From the NCBI RefSeq assembly GCF_900105065.1, contig NZ_LT629749.1, positions 3,038,001-3,102,000 on the forward strand: a stretch of DNA of 64,000 nt. The letters are read 5' to 3'. The position numbers and the translations under genes were made by a program. Each line of letters starts with the position of its first letter. The first letter of the stretch is position 1. Source of the stretch: Friedmanniella luteola (GTDB lineage: Bacteria; Actinomycetota; Actinomycetes; Propionibacteriales; Propionibacteriaceae). A model generated the notes under the pieces. That model searched no databases and was not told the origin of the DNA. It was given only the letters and a program-made list of their open reading frames with translations. Positions 1-8,693 of the stretch are shown here, in pieces.

Positions 1-1
1 C

Positions 2-412
2 CCCGAGATGGCCGGCCGGATCGCGGCGGCCCAGGCCCGGCACGCGTGGTTGGTGCTCGAGCGCGCCGACGTGGTGGTCGGCTACGCCTACGGCGGCCCG
101 TTCAAGGCCCGGCCGGCCTACCGGTGGGCCTGCGAGGTGAGCGTCTACCTGGCGCCGGACCAGCGGGGCGCCGGCGGCGGCCGGGCGCTCTACACCGCGC
201 TGCTCGACCGGCTCACCGGACGGGGCTACCGGACGGCGGCCGCCGGCATGACCCAGCCGAACGAGGCCAGTGCCGCGCTGCACCGCGCTCTCGGCTTCAC
301 CACGGTGGGCACCTTCCGCCGGGTCGGCTGGAAGCACGGCCGCTGGCACGACGTCACCTGGGCGCAGTGCGACCTCGGGGCCCACCACGACCCTCCCGAG
401 GAGCCTCGCTGA
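2..412 (+). CDS. GNAT family N-acetyltransferase, phosphinothricin acetyltransferase-like (5' end outside window)
   Basis: Cytoplasmic acetyl-CoA-dependent N-acetyltransferase; the substrate cannot be told from sequence. The visible part shows the motif-A region 'YLAPDQRGAGGGRAL' (acetyl-CoA pyrophosphate loop) and the following 'N-E-A-S-A-A-L-H-R-A-L-G-F' helix, ending in a W-K-H-G-R-W-H-D-V stretch typical of the Pat subfamily. The reading frame is open to the window edge. Family members have about 30 more N-terminal residues, so the ATG at 8 is probably internal. The next gene starts 38 bp downstream on the same strand. Confidence 0.85.
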   Translation, partial: PEMAGRIAAAQARHAWLVLERADVVVGYAYGGPFKARPAYRWACEVSVYLAPDQRGAGGGRALYTALLDRLTGRGYRTAAAGMTQPNEASAALHRALGFTTVGTFRRVGWKHGRWHDVTWAQCDLGAHHDPPEEPR

Positions 413-450
413 CCCTGGCGGCCGGGGTCCGGTGGTGCCAGAGTGGCGGG

Positions 451-903
451 GTGGCGGCGTCGATCTACGAGCGTGCCGGCGGCCAGCCGGCCTTCCTCGC
501 CCTGGCCCGGGCCCACCACGCGCGCTGCCTGGCCGACCCCGAGCTGAACCACCCGTTCAGCCACGGTGACCTCGACCCGGAGCACGTCGAACGGCTGGGC
601 GCCTACTGGGCCGAGGTGCTGGGCGGCCCCTCGACGTTCTCCGGCGGGCTCGGCGACCACGCCACCGTGCTGCGGCGGCACGCCGGCCACGGTGACATGA
701 GCGACCTGGGGCGTCGCTTCGTCGCCTGCTTCGTGGCGGCGGCCGACGACGCGGGCCTGCCCGCCGACCCGGAGCTGCGCGCCGCCCTCCGCGCCTACCT
801 GGAGTGGGCCGTCGCCGACGTCCTCGACCACGAGCAGGAGGCGGACATCCCGCCCCAGCTCCCCGTGCCGCGCTGGACCTGGGACGGGCTCAGCCCGGCG
901 TGA
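451..903 (+). CDS. Group II truncated haemoglobin
   Basis: A 150-residue haem protein of the trHbO type, probably binding O2 or NO in the cytoplasm. It opens with 'IYERAGGQPAF' and continues with the family signature H-P-F-S-H around residues 33-37 and 'HVERLGAYWAEVLGGP', then the F/G-helix region 'VLRRHAGHGDMSDLGRRFV'. Length matches the family (about 130-150). I chose the GTG at 451 because similarity begins there; in-frame sequence further upstream belongs to the acetyltransferase in another frame. It ends 2 bp before the convergent PRC-barrel gene. Confidence 0.88.
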   Translation: MAASIYERAGGQPAFLALARAHHARCLADPELNHPFSHGDLDPEHVERLGAYWAEVLGGPSTFSGGLGDHATVLRRHAGHGDMSDLGRRFVACFVAAADDAGLPADPELRAALRAYLEWAVADVLDHEQEADIPPQLPVPRWTWDGLSPA

Positions 904-905
904 GG

Positions 906-1262
906 TCAGCGGCGACCGAGGCGGCGCTCGCCGCCGGCGCCGCGCTCGTAGGCCAGGCCGTAGTAGGAGTAGATGCCCGGCTCGGCCGCCGACTCGAGCT
1001 CGCCGTCGGTGTCGATCGAGGGCGCGTCCTTGGCCAGCTTCTTGTCCGTCATCACCCGGATGTGCTTGGGCGCCACCCGGGCACCGATCAGCGGCACGAA
1101 GACGAGCCGGCCCCCGCCGACCAGACCCACCTTGACCGTGGCGAACACCGCCTCGTCGGTCGAGGTGTCGAAGTAGACGCCCTCCAGGCTCCCGATCTTG
1201 GAGCCCTCCTGGTCGACCACGCTCTGCCCGCGCCACTCGCGGATGTCGTCCACGTCGAACAC
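906..1262 (-). CDS. PRC-barrel domain protein
   Basis: A 118-residue protein made almost wholly of a PRC-barrel beta-barrel ('VVDQEGSKIGSLEGVYFDTSTDE', then 'GGRLVFVPLIGARV'). The fold occurs in RimM and photosynthetic reaction-centre H subunits. In actinobacteria, stand-alone copies are common and of unknown function, often linked to stress. The GTG start at 1262 has GAGGAG five bases upstream. The C-terminus is Gly/Arg-rich. It converges with the haemoglobin gene; no operon partner is visible. Confidence 0.82.
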   Translation of the reverse strand: MFDVDDIREWRGQSVVDQEGSKIGSLEGVYFDTSTDEAVFATVKVGLVGGGRLVFVPLIGARVAPKHIRVMTDKKLAKDAPSIDTDGELESAAEPGIYSYYGLAYERGAGGERRLGRR

Positions 1263-1599
1263 CAGTTCTCCTCGTCTCGCTGCAGCCCGTCGACGTCCGC
1301 CGGACGGGCGCTCGCACTCTACTGCGGTGGCGCGCCGGATCCCGGGCGGCCCGTCGGCGGCACGGGTTGTCCCCGGTTGCTTCCGAACCCGCCTGTGGTC
1401 CGCGACACTACGACCAGAAGGCACGGTCCTCGGCGCGCTCGCTCGTTGACCCGACCCGGAGAGGCTCTGCGGATCCCTGCATCCGCGGGTCGCCCGCAGC
1501 GGGAAGGTCCAGGGAAGCGGCGAACGCCATCTACGGGGGCTGAGCGGCGAGAACTGTGCGCCGGGGGCCCACCCCGCGCACCTCGAGTGAGGAACAGAC
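1263..1599. other. Intergenic region between PRC-barrel gene and sugar ABC operon, with a palindrome
   Basis: 337 bp with no convincing gene. It must hold the promoters of the leftward PRC-barrel gene and the rightward sugar-uptake operon. A TTGACC at 1445-1450 could be a -35, but no good -10 follows. A perfect inverted repeat GCGGAT-N6-ATCCGC lies at 1469-1486 and might be a LacI-type operator; this is inference only. Confidence 0.45.
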
Positions 1600-2934
1600 A
1601 TGGCGTTGAACCGTCGACAGATCCTGATGGGCGGCCTCGGCCTCGGTGCCGCGGCGGGACTCAGCTCCTGCGCCGGCCTGACGGGGAAGTCCTCCAGTGA
1701 CACCCCCAGCAGCTCCAGCTCCGGCTCGGGTGCAGCCCTGCAGGCGGAGCTGACCTTCGTCAACTGGTCCGGCGACGCCGAGAAGAAGGCGTTCGACGCC
1801 GTCATCAAGGCGTTCCAGACGGCCAACCCCGGCATCACCGTCAAGACCGAGACGGTCCCCTACGCCAGCGTCCAGACCAACCTGGACTCCCGGTTCCAGG
1901 CGGGCAACCCGCCGGACCTGTTCCGGGTCTCCTACATCGACATCGGCCAGTACACGAGCCAGGACGTCCTCCTCGACGTCTCCGGCACCTTCGACCAGGC
2001 GAAGGTCGACGCGTTCGTGCCCGGCCTGTGGCAGGGCGTCGTCTACGACGGCAAGCCCTACGGTGTGCCGCACCAGATCGACACCACCGCGATCCTCTAC
2101 CGCAAGGACTCCTTCGAGGCCGCCGGCATCACCAACATCCCGACCGGCCTCGACGACGCCTGGACCTGGGAGGAGTTCGTCGAGGCGAACCGCAAGCTCG
2201 CCGCCATCGTCAAGGGCAAGCAGAGCCCCTTCATCTACGACTGGCAGAGCGCGGGCGCCTACCGCTGGCTCAACTGGCTGTTCCAGGCCGGCGGCAACGC
2301 CCTCGGCGAGGACCTCCGCTCCCCGGCCATCGACTCCGACCAGGGTCGCAAGGCCGTCGAGTTCACCCAGAGCTTCTTCACCAACGAGTGGGTGCCCCGC
2401 AACAGCTCGGTGAAGTCCGCGACCTACCCCGACTCCGTCTTCATCGCGGGGACGGTGGCCATGGCCTTCGCGGGCGACTTCCTCCTGCCCGGGATCGAGA
2501 CGGGCGTCAAGGGCAAGTTCGAGTACGGCGCCCTCCCGATGCCCCGTGACGTCAACGCGGCCAGCGACCTGGGCGGCAACGCCATCGTCGCCGCCAAGGA
2601 CGGCAAGAACACCGAGGCCGCCGCCCGCTTCCTCGAGTTCATCGTGACCGAGGAGCAGCAGCGGACGTTCTGCGAGGCGACCGGGGAGCTGCCGACCCTG
2701 AACGCGCTGACCACCAGCGAGCTGGACTTCGCGGTCCGACCCGAGCTGATGAAGACCTTCGTCGAGCAGGCCACCACCATCACCCCCGAGCAGGTCCGCC
2801 AGGTCACCGTGCCCCAGTTCGCCCAGATCAACACGGCCCTGCAGGCCGAGCTGGAGAAGGCCTTCCTCGGCGGCGCCTCGGCGGCCGACACCACGGCGGC
2901 CCTCGCGGCCGCCATCGAGAAGGCCGCGCCGTGA
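1600..2934 (+). CDS. Sugar ABC transporter substrate-binding lipoprotein (family 1)
   Basis: Extracellular receptor of a carbohydrate ABC importer (444 residues). The N-terminus has a twin-arginine element (N-R-R-Q-I-L, residues 4-9), a Gly/Ala-rich hydrophobic stretch and a lipobox L-S-S-C with Cys24, so export by Tat and lipid anchoring are likely. A Ser/Gly-rich linker (about residues 30-46) precedes the mature lobe, 'ELTFVNWSGDAEKKAFD'. The gene overlaps the first permease by 4 bp. No ATPase gene follows, so a shared MsiK-like ATPase encoded elsewhere is probable. The sugar is unknown. Confidence 0.9.
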   Translation: MALNRRQILMGGLGLGAAAGLSSCAGLTGKSSSDTPSSSSSGSGAALQAELTFVNWSGDAEKKAFDAVIKAFQTANPGITVKTETVPYASVQTNLDSRFQAGNPPDLFRVSYIDIGQYTSQDVLLDVSGTFDQAKVDAFVPGLWQGVVYDGKPYGVPHQIDTTAILYRKDSFEAAGITNIPTGLDDAWTWEEFVEANRKLAAIVKGKQSPFIYDWQSAGAYRWLNWLFQAGGNALGEDLRSPAIDSDQGRKAVEFTQSFFTNEWVPRNSSVKSATYPDSVFIAGTVAMAFAGDFLLPGIETGVKGKFEYGALPMPRDVNAASDLGGNAIVAAKDGKNTEAAARFLEFIVTEEQQRTFCEATGELPTLNALTTSELDFAVRPELMKTFVEQATTITPEQVRQVTVPQFAQINTALQAELEKAFLGGASAADTTAALAAAIEKAAP

Positions 2935-3866
2935 CAGCGGTCTCGGCGCTGCCGGCGACGTCGCCCCCCGCCGGAGCGCGGACCCGGCGTCGGCGGCCGC
3001 GCTGGGACCGGTCCGCCGTCGCGTTCCTGGCTCCGGCCCTGCTGCTGGCCGTCGGCTTCCTGATCGTGCCGATGGTGGCGGCGTTCGTGTACTCCAGCGC
3101 CAAGATCGCGCCGCTGAGCGGCCGCATCACCTGGTTGGGGTTCGAGAACTACGCGACGATGCTCAGCGACCCGGTGTTCTACCGCTCGCTGGTCAACACC
3201 GCGCTGTTCATGATCATCACCGTGCCGCTCAGCATGGCGGTCGGGCTGGCGCTGGCCGTGCTGATGAACTCCGTGCTGCCGGGCCGCAAGGTCGTCCGGA
3301 CGATCATCTACCTGCCGCTGGTGATCTCCGGGGTGGCCGTCGGCCTGATCGGCACCTTCCTGTTCAACGAGACCATCGGCGTCTTCAACGGCCTCGCCAC
3401 CTCGCTCGGCCTGCCCAACGCGGCCTGGCAGTCGAGCGGGGTCCCCGCCTTCGCGTCGCTCGTCCTGATCACGCTGTGGATCCGCGTCGGCTTCACCATG
3501 ATCATCTACCTGGCCGGTCTGCAGGCCGTCCCGCAGGAGCTCTACGAGTCCGCCTCGGTGGAGGGCGCCTCGGCGTGGCAGAGCTTCCGCTTCATCACGT
3601 TCCCGCTGCTCGGACCGTCGACGTTCTTCCTGCTGATCATGAACGTCATCTACTCGTTCCAGGTGTTCGACACCGTCTTCGTGCTCACCAACGGCGGCCC
3701 GGGCGTGGCGACCGAGGTGCTCGGCACCTACGCCTACAAGACCGCCTTCGGACCGGCCCGCGACCAGGGCTACGGCGCCGCGATCGGCGTCGTGATCTTC
3801 TTCCTCACGCTGATCTTCACGATCGTGCAGTGGCGTACCAACCGCAACCGGGACGAGACCGCCTGA
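2931..3866 (+). CDS. Sugar ABC transporter permease, MalF-type
   Basis: A 311-residue inner-membrane subunit with six predicted membrane segments, the first at about residues 30-52 after a basic Arg-rich N-terminus. The EAA loop that contacts the ATPase is visible: 'ELYESASVEGASAWQSFRFITFPLLGP'-type sequence near residues 203-230, read here in two parts. 'TNGGPGVATEVLGTYAYKTAF' near the end is typical of CUT1 permeases. The GTG start overlaps the stop of the binding-protein gene (GTGA), indicating translational coupling. Confidence 0.92.
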   Translation: MTAVSALPATSPPAGARTRRRRPRWDRSAVAFLAPALLLAVGFLIVPMVAAFVYSSAKIAPLSGRITWLGFENYATMLSDPVFYRSLVNTALFMIITVPLSMAVGLALAVLMNSVLPGRKVVRTIIYLPLVISGVAVGLIGTFLFNETIGVFNGLATSLGLPNAAWQSSGVPAFASLVLITLWIRVGFTMIIYLAGLQAVPQELYESASVEGASAWQSFRFITFPLLGPSTFFLLIMNVIYSFQVFDTVFVLTNGGPGVATEVLGTYAYKTAFGPARDQGYGAAIGVVIFFLTLIFTIVQWRTNRNRDETA

Positions 3867-4759
3867 TGGCCATCACCGCACCCCGCGCCCTGGCGCCCAC
3901 CCGCGTCGAGGTCGACCGCCGACCGGTCCCGACCGGCCGTCGCGGCCGTTCCAGGGTGGGTCTGGTCGTCCGCATCGTGCTGGCCGCGGTCACGGCCGTG
4001 GTCATGGCGTTCCCCCTGTGGATCATGCTCACCACGGCCTTCTCGGGCCAGCAGACCTTCGACGCCAGCGTCAGCGTCGTCCCGCGGACCTTCTCCCTGG
4101 CCAACTTCACGCGTGTGCTGGACGCCTGGCCGGTCGGCCTGTGGTTCGGCAACTCCGTGGTGATCACCGGGATCACCACGGTGCTCACCGTCGTGGTCAG
4201 CGTGCTGGCGGGCTACGCGTTCGCGAAGCTGGTGTTCCCGCTCAAGAACGTGCTGTTCCTGGTCATGCTGGCCACGATGATGATCCCGACGCAGGCGATC
4301 CTGGTGCCGCAGTTCCGGATCGTCAACGGGCTCGGCCTGATCGGCACCTTCTGGGCGGTGATCATCCCCGGGGCGGCCGCGACCTTCGGCATCTTCCTGG
4401 CCCGCCAGTTCATGCTCGCCATCCCGAACGAGCTGATGGAGGCGGCCAAGCTGGACGGTGCGGGCAGCCTGCGGATCTTCTGGAGCATCGTGCTGCCGCT
4501 GTGCAAGCCGTTGCTGGCCGTGCTGACCCTGCTGGCGCTGATGTACCAGTGGAACGACTTCCTCTGGCCGTTGATCGCGCTCAAGGACCCGGACCTGTAC
4601 ACCCTGCCGATCGGGTTGCAGTTCCTGCAGGGGCAGTACCAGACCGACTACGGCGCGCTGATGGCGATGACGTTGATCGCCGTCGCGCCCCTGGTGGTGC
4701 TGTTCCTGGCCTTCCAGCGGTTCTTCGTCCAGGGTCTCGCCACCACCGGCATCCGCTGA
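3866..4759 (+). CDS. Sugar ABC transporter permease, MalG-type
   Basis: A 297-residue partner permease. A basic N-terminus precedes the first membrane segment (about residues 32-53). The EAA motif 'ELMEAAKLDGAGSLRIFWSIVLPL' lies around residues 190-213, and the protein ends 'FFVQGLATTGIR', close to the usual MalG C-terminus (G-L-T-A-G-A-V-K type). The ATG at 3866 overlaps the TGA of the preceding permease (TGATG). It is the last gene of the operon and meets the convergent APH-type gene 4 bp downstream. Confidence 0.92.
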   Translation: MAITAPRALAPTRVEVDRRPVPTGRRGRSRVGLVVRIVLAAVTAVVMAFPLWIMLTTAFSGQQTFDASVSVVPRTFSLANFTRVLDAWPVGLWFGNSVVITGITTVLTVVVSVLAGYAFAKLVFPLKNVLFLVMLATMMIPTQAILVPQFRIVNGLGLIGTFWAVIIPGAAATFGIFLARQFMLAIPNELMEAAKLDGAGSLRIFWSIVLPLCKPLLAVLTLLALMYQWNDFLWPLIALKDPDLYTLPIGLQFLQGQYQTDYGALMAMTLIAVAPLVVLFLAFQRFFVQGLATTGIR

Positions 4760-4763
4760 GGAC

Positions 4764-5621
4764 CTAGCGGAGCCCGCCCGGGTGCACGTCGCCGTCCCTG
4801 CGCAGACGGCGGCCCTCGCGGGCCCGTTTGGCCTGGAACTTGTGCCGGTGGCCCTGACCCCACAGCACCGCCCGGTGCTCCCGGTCCAGCTCCCCGTCGG
4901 CGACCAGCTGCTGCTGGCGGGGACGGCCCTGCTCGGCGAGGGTGCGCATCAGGTCGACCCCGGCCTGCTGCGAGGCGAGCACCTCGTCGACCAGCTGGTC
5001 GTCGACGGCGATCCCGTACGCCTCGGCGAAGACAGCCATCCGGTGCCGGCGGCGCGGCTTGGCGGGCAGCCCGAGGACGCCCTGCCAGTAGCTGCGGTCG
5101 CGGAACGGCACCAGGTAGTGCAGCGCGTAGGCGATGTCGGTGCGCCGGGTGCCGATGGTCGCGTACTCCCAGTCGATCAGCCCGACCAGCCGGTCGTCGC
5201 GCCAGATCAGGTTCCAGGGTCCGACGTCGCCGTGGCACACCAGGTGCTCGGCGCCGTCCCCGGTGCCGACCTGCCCGTCGAACCAGGTGGGCGGGACCGC
5301 CGGACGCCAGCCGACGACCGCGTCGTGGTAGCGGCGGAGCAGCTGGGCCACCTGGGCGACGGCCTCCTCGGTCGCCACCAGCCGGCACGCGGCGTCGCCG
5401 GAGACACCTTCGATGTAGCCGACGTCGTCGTGGTCCTCCGCGACCGGCCCGGGGCGGGGCGCCTCGGCGAAGCCGACCTCGGCGAGGTGCGCCAGCAGCG
5501 CGTGCACGGAGCCCGACCACGGCTGGCGGGGGTGCCGCACCACGTCGCCGATGCGGACGACCGGCCGGTCGGGCCGTTCCTGCAGGATCTCGCCCTCGTC
5601 GGGGCGCACGTCCGCCGTCAC
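4764..5621 (-). CDS. APH family phosphotransferase (aminoglycoside/choline kinase-like)
   Basis: A 285-residue protein-kinase-like phosphotransferase. The Brenner motif 'HLVCHGDVGPWNLIW' supplies the catalytic H-G-D-x4-N, and 'GLIDWEYA' supplies the metal-binding Asp. The ATP-binding N-lobe is weak but has 'PVVRIGDVVRHP' as in many uncharacterised APH relatives. The substrate is unknown and resistance should not be assumed. The GTG start at 5621 begins the conserved part; about 100 bp separates it from the divergent acidic-protein gene. The C-terminus is strongly basic. Confidence 0.85.
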   Translation of the reverse strand: MTADVRPDEGEILQERPDRPVVRIGDVVRHPRQPWSGSVHALLAHLAEVGFAEAPRPGPVAEDHDDVGYIEGVSGDAACRLVATEEAVAQVAQLLRRYHDAVVGWRPAVPPTWFDGQVGTGDGAEHLVCHGDVGPWNLIWRDDRLVGLIDWEYATIGTRRTDIAYALHYLVPFRDRSYWQGVLGLPAKPRRRHRMAVFAEAYGIAVDDQLVDEVLASQQAGVDLMRTLAEQGRPRQQQLVADGELDREHRAVLWGQGHRHKFQAKRAREGRRLRRDGDVHPGGLR

Positions 5622-5708
5622 CGGCGGGTCGGGGGGACGTCGAGCACGCGCGGAGCCTACCGGGCGGAGGACGCTCCGACCGCCACCCGAGCGGCCGTCC
5701 CCGCCCCG

Positions 5709-5714
5709 TAGCGT
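5709..5714 (+). promoter_or_regulatory. -10 hexamer TAGCGT of a leaderless promoter
   Basis: TAGCGT is followed by six bases and then the ATG at 5721. This spacing puts the transcription start on or next to the start codon, and no Shine-Dalgarno sequence is present. Confidence 0.55.
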
Positions 5715-5720
5715 GGCGCC

Positions 5721-5942
5721 ATGACCGAGACCCCTGGCCCCGACCGCGACGACGTCCAGGACGACGAGCGCGTCGCCGAGCGGGCGCACCTGCTGCCGGA
5801 GGAGATCGCCGCGGGCAGCGACGACCCCACCGCGCAGGCCGAGCAGATCCTCGCCGAGTCCGACGACCGCACCGACGACCCCGAGCGCACCCAGCAGGAG
5901 TCCGTCCAGGCCAACGAGAGCGACGCGGGCAACCGGCGCTAG
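5721..5942 (+). CDS. Small acidic conserved actinobacterial protein
   Basis: A 73-residue, strongly acidic protein with no membrane segment or signal peptide. Its centre, 'LLPEEIAAGSDDPTAQAEQILAES', resembles small hypothetical proteins found across actinobacteria, so it is likely a real gene. Function is unknown; high Asp/Glu and Gln content suggests a disordered protein. The gene probably makes a leaderless transcript. It converges with otsB, leaving 9 bp between the stops. Confidence 0.75.
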   Translation: MTETPGPDRDDVQDDERVAERAHLLPEEIAAGSDDPTAQAEQILAESDDRTDDPERTQQESVQANESDAGNRR

Positions 5943-5951
5943 CGGATCGGG

Positions 5952-6794
5952 CTAGCCGGCCTGGGCGGCGCGGATGCGCGCGCTGAGGTCGCGCAGCCAG
6001 GCCGCGATGCCGGCGGGTCCGTCGACGACGACGTCGGCCCGGTCGCTCAGGGCGTCCTCCTCGTGGGACGCGGAGGCGACGAGCAGACCGGGCAGGCCGT
6101 CCTCCCGCAGCGCGGCCACCGCCTCGAAGGCCGGCAGGTCCCCCAGGTCGTCGCCGGCGAAGACCACCTGCGTCGCCCCGGTCTCGGCGACCAGGCGGCG
6201 GACCGCATCCCCCTTGTCGGTGCCCGGCGCCCGGATCTCCAGGACGTTGCGGCCGGGCTCAAGGGTCAGCCCGTGCCGGTCGGCCAGCGCCTGCACCGGC
6301 GTCAGGAGGGTGCGGAAGGCCTGCTGGGGGTCCTCGAGCTCGCGGGTGTGCACCCCGAGGGCGCGGCCCTTGTGCTCGACCCGGGCGGCACCGAGGCCGA
6401 GCGACTCCAGCAGCGCGGGCAGCTCCTCGCCGGCCGCGGTGACCTCGGCGGGCTCGGGCGGCACGTCGAAGGCGCCGGTCGCGGCGTCCCACCGTTCGAC
6501 GCCGTACTGGCCGAGCACGACCATCGACCCGAGACCCGCGTGGTCGGTGAACCCGCCGAGCCGGACCGCGGTGCGCGCCGGCCGCCCGGTGACCACCGCG
6601 ATCGTGCCGACGAGGCCGCCGAGCTCGGCGAGCGCGGCCACCGCGTCCGGGTGGACGACGGCCCGCTCGGGGTCGTCGATGATCGGGGCCAAGGTGCCGT
6701 CGAAGTCGAGGGCCACCAGGGTGCTCCGGGGTGCGTGGGTGACCGCCCGGAGCCCGGCAGCGCCGGCTTCGGTGAGCGGCTCGGCGACGTCCAT
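5952..6794 (-). CDS. otsB: Trehalose-6-phosphate phosphatase
   Basis: Removes phosphate from trehalose 6-phosphate, the second step of OtsAB trehalose synthesis (280 residues, HAD superfamily, cytoplasmic). The HAD nucleophile motif 'LDFDGTLAP' has Asp30 and Asp32; the second motif is 'VVTGR' and the metal-binding motif is 'FAGDDLGDLPAFEAV'. The ATG at 6794 lies 132 bp from the divergent otsA start, so the two pathway genes share a control region. Catalytic residues are intact. Confidence 0.93.
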   Translation of the reverse strand: MDVAEPLTEAGAAGLRAVTHAPRSTLVALDFDGTLAPIIDDPERAVVHPDAVAALAELGGLVGTIAVVTGRPARTAVRLGGFTDHAGLGSMVVLGQYGVERWDAATGAFDVPPEPAEVTAAGEELPALLESLGLGAARVEHKGRALGVHTRELEDPQQAFRTLLTPVQALADRHGLTLEPGRNVLEIRAPGTDKGDAVRRLVAETGATQVVFAGDDLGDLPAFEAVAALREDGLPGLLVASASHEEDALSDRADVVVDGPAGIAAWLRDLSARIRAAQAG

Positions 6795-6889
6795 GCGGTC
6801 AGCCTGGCAGACCCGTCCCCACCCTCTCCGGACCACTCCCCCGGGTGGTCCCTCGCCGCGGCCGGGGACGGCCACCGGGTCCCACCCGC

Positions 6890-6895
6890 TAGGGT
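6890..6895 (+). promoter_or_regulatory. Candidate -10 hexamer for otsA
   Basis: TAGGGT lies 31 bp before the otsA ATG within the divergent otsB/otsA control region. A GGAGGA sequence lies just downstream of it. No clear -35 was seen. Confidence 0.4.
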
Positions 6896-6926
6896 CGGAG
6901 GACGCCGCACCGATGGAACTGAGGAC

Positions 6927-8354
6927 ATGAGCACCCCCGACTCCGCCAAGTCCAAGGCGACCGCGTCCTTCGTGGTCGTCGCCAACCGCCTGCCCGTCGA
7001 CCGCATCGAGCACCCGGACGGGAGCGTCGACTGGCGCACCTCGCCGGGTGGCCTGGTCACCGCCTTCGAGCCCGTGATGCGGCGCCACGACGGCGCCTGG
7101 GTGGGCTGGCACGGCGCTCCCGACGAGGAGCTCGAGCCGTTCGACAACGACGGGCTGCAGCTGGTCCCCGTGCCGCTGGCGGCGCAGGAGATCGAGGACT
7201 ACTACGAGGGCTTCTCCAACGGCACCCTGTGGCCGCTGTACCACGACGTCATCGCCACCCCCGGTTTCCACCGCGAGTGGTGGGAGGCCTACGTCCTGGT
7301 CAACCAGCGCTTCGCCGACCGGACCGCGGCGGTCGCCGAGCAGGGGGCCGTCGTCTGGGTGCAGGACTACCAGCTGCAGCTGGTGCCGGCCATGCTGCGC
7401 AAGCTGCGCCCCGACCTGCGGATCGGCTTCTTCCTGCACATCCCCTTCCCGCCCACCGAGCTGTTCCAGCAGCTGCCGTGGCGCGACCAGATCCTCGAGG
7501 GCCTGCTGGGCGCCGACCTCGTCGGCTTCCAGGTGTCCGGCGGAGCGCAGAACTTCCTCCGCCTGGTGCGGGCGCGGCTGCGCCAGGAGACCCACCGGGA
7601 CGAGATCCGGACCTCCGACGGCCGTACCGTGCTGGCCCGCTCCTACCCGATCGCCATCGACGCCAAGGAGCTGAACGACCTGGCGGCGTCGGAGCCGGTG
7701 GCGACGCGGGCGGCGGAGATCCGGCACGACCTGGGCGACCCGGACGTGCTGTTCCTCGGCGTCGACCGGCTGGACTACACCAAGGGCCTGCTGGCCCGGT
7801 TGGAGGCGTTCGGCGAGCTGATCGAGGACGGCACCCTCGACGTCGAGAAGGTCGCCTTCGTCCAGGTGGCGACGCCGTCCCGGGAGCGCGTCGAGGAGTA
7901 CCGCCAGCTCCGTGACGAGATGGACCGGCTGGTCGGCCGGATCAACGGCGACATCGGTCGGATCGGCCGGCCGCCCATCACCTACCTGCACGCGTCCTAC
8001 CCCCGGGACGAGATGGCGGCGCTCTACCGCGCCGCCGACGTCATGGTGGTCACCCCGCTGCGCGACGGCATGAACCTCGTCGCCAAGGAGTACGTCGCCT
8101 GCCGGCAGGCCGACGACGGCGCCCTGGTCCTCAGCGAGTTCGCCGGGGCGGCGCGGGAGCTGCGACAGGCCTACCTGGTCAACCCGTACGACGTGAACGG
8201 GATGAAGGACAAGCTGATCGAGGCCATGAACGACTCGGCCCGCAACAAGGCGCGGCGGATGAAGGTCATGCGCCGCCAGGTGGCCGAGCACGACATCGAC
8301 CACTGGGCCAGCGCCTTCCTCGACGACCTGGGCCGGACCGGCCCGCACGCCTGA
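6927..8354 (+). CDS. otsA: Alpha,alpha-trehalose-phosphate synthase (UDP-forming), GT20
   Basis: Makes trehalose 6-phosphate from glucose 6-phosphate and a nucleotide-activated glucose (475 residues, within the usual 450-500). GT20 signatures in order: '[11 protein letters not shown]' near the start, 'GWHG', '[16 protein letters not shown]', '[19 protein letters not shown]', '[18 protein letters not shown]' and '[17 protein letters not shown]'. No phosphatase domain is fused; that activity comes from the divergent otsB. The ATG at 6927 is preceded by GAGGA. Confidence 0.95.
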   Translation: MSTPDSAKSKATASFVVVANRLPVDRIEHPDGSVDWRTSPGGLVTAFEPVMRRHDGAWVGWHGAPDEELEPFDNDGLQLVPVPLAAQEIEDYYEGFSNGTLWPLYHDVIATPGFHREWWEAYVLVNQRFADRTAAVAEQGAVVWVQDYQLQLVPAMLRKLRPDLRIGFFLHIPFPPTELFQQLPWRDQILEGLLGADLVGFQVSGGAQNFLRLVRARLRQETHRDEIRTSDGRTVLARSYPIAIDAKELNDLAASEPVATRAAEIRHDLGDPDVLFLGVDRLDYTKGLLARLEAFGELIEDGTLDVEKVAFVQVATPSRERVEEYRQLRDEMDRLVGRINGDIGRIGRPPITYLHASYPRDEMAALYRAADVMVVTPLRDGMNLVAKEYVACRQADDGALVLSEFAGAARELRQAYLVNPYDVNGMKDKLIEAMNDSARNKARRMKVMRRQVAEHDIDHWASAFLDDLGRTGPHA

Positions 8355-8425
8355 TCCCTGCGCCAGGTCGGCCGTCGGCGGCGGTCGGCCTGGTCGACGG
8401 GCGGCGGGGGCCGCGGCGGGTCCCC

Positions 8426-8497
8426 CACTTCACACCCCTGCGGTGGTCGGCGCGCCCTCTGCACGGGGTGTGAGGACCACCGCAGGGGTGTGAAGTG
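8426..8497. repeat. Long perfect inverted repeat (21-bp arms) between otsA and tRNA-Asn
   Basis: Arms at 8426-8446 and 8477-8497 are exact reverse complements over 21 bp, with a 30-bp spacer. It lies downstream of otsA and beyond the 3' end of the leftward tRNA gene. It could act as a terminator for both strands, although no T-run follows. The spacer repeats part of the arm (CGGGGTGTGAGGA against AGGGGTGTGAAGT). The region 8355-8571 holds nothing else I can identify apart from the weaker tRNA hairpin. Confidence 0.8.
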
Positions 8498-8530
8498 ACC
8501 GGCCAGGGTGGGGCCGCGGGAGACGCGAAC

Positions 8531-8556
8531 GGCCGGGACCCCGGAGGGCCTCGGCC
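8531..8556 (-). terminator. Imperfect hairpin downstream of tRNA-Asn
   Basis: GGCCG...CGGCC outer arms with partly paired GC-rich inner sequence, starting 15 bp past the 3' end of the tRNA in its direction of transcription. No T-tract is present, so its role as a terminator is a guess. Confidence 0.35.
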
Positions 8557-8571
8557 GGTGCTGAGGTGGAG

Positions 8572-8644
8572 CTCCCCCGACTGGACTCGAACCAGTAACC
8601 TGCCGGTTAACAGCCGGCTGCTCTGCCAATTGAGCTACAGGGGA
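8572..8644 (-). tRNA. tRNA-Asn (anticodon GUU)
   Basis: 73 nucleotides with a complete cloverleaf. The 7-bp acceptor stem pairs TCCCCTG with CGGGGGA (one T-G pair) and has a G discriminator. The anticodon stem is GCCGG/CCGGC, with loop CTGTTAA giving anticodon GTT. The T-arm loop is GTTCGAGTC. CCA is not encoded: the 3' flank reads C-T. Located between otsA and a conserved hypothetical gene. Confidence 0.95.
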
Positions 8645-8664
8645 TCGCGCTGACGCGAGTCAGA

Positions 8665-8693
8665 ACATTACCAGGCAGTCAGCGCATGTCGAA
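8665..8693 (-). promoter_or_regulatory. Candidate promoter of tRNA-Asn
   Basis: On the minus strand, TTCGAC (8693-8688) and TAATGT (8670-8665) are 17 bp apart, about 20 bp upstream of the tRNA 5' end. The -35 overlaps the 3' end of the co-directional hypothetical gene. Confidence 0.4.

Noticed and set aside
4764-5621. Aminoglycoside resistance gene
   Set aside because: The APH fold is shared by many metabolic kinases; nothing in the context points to resistance.
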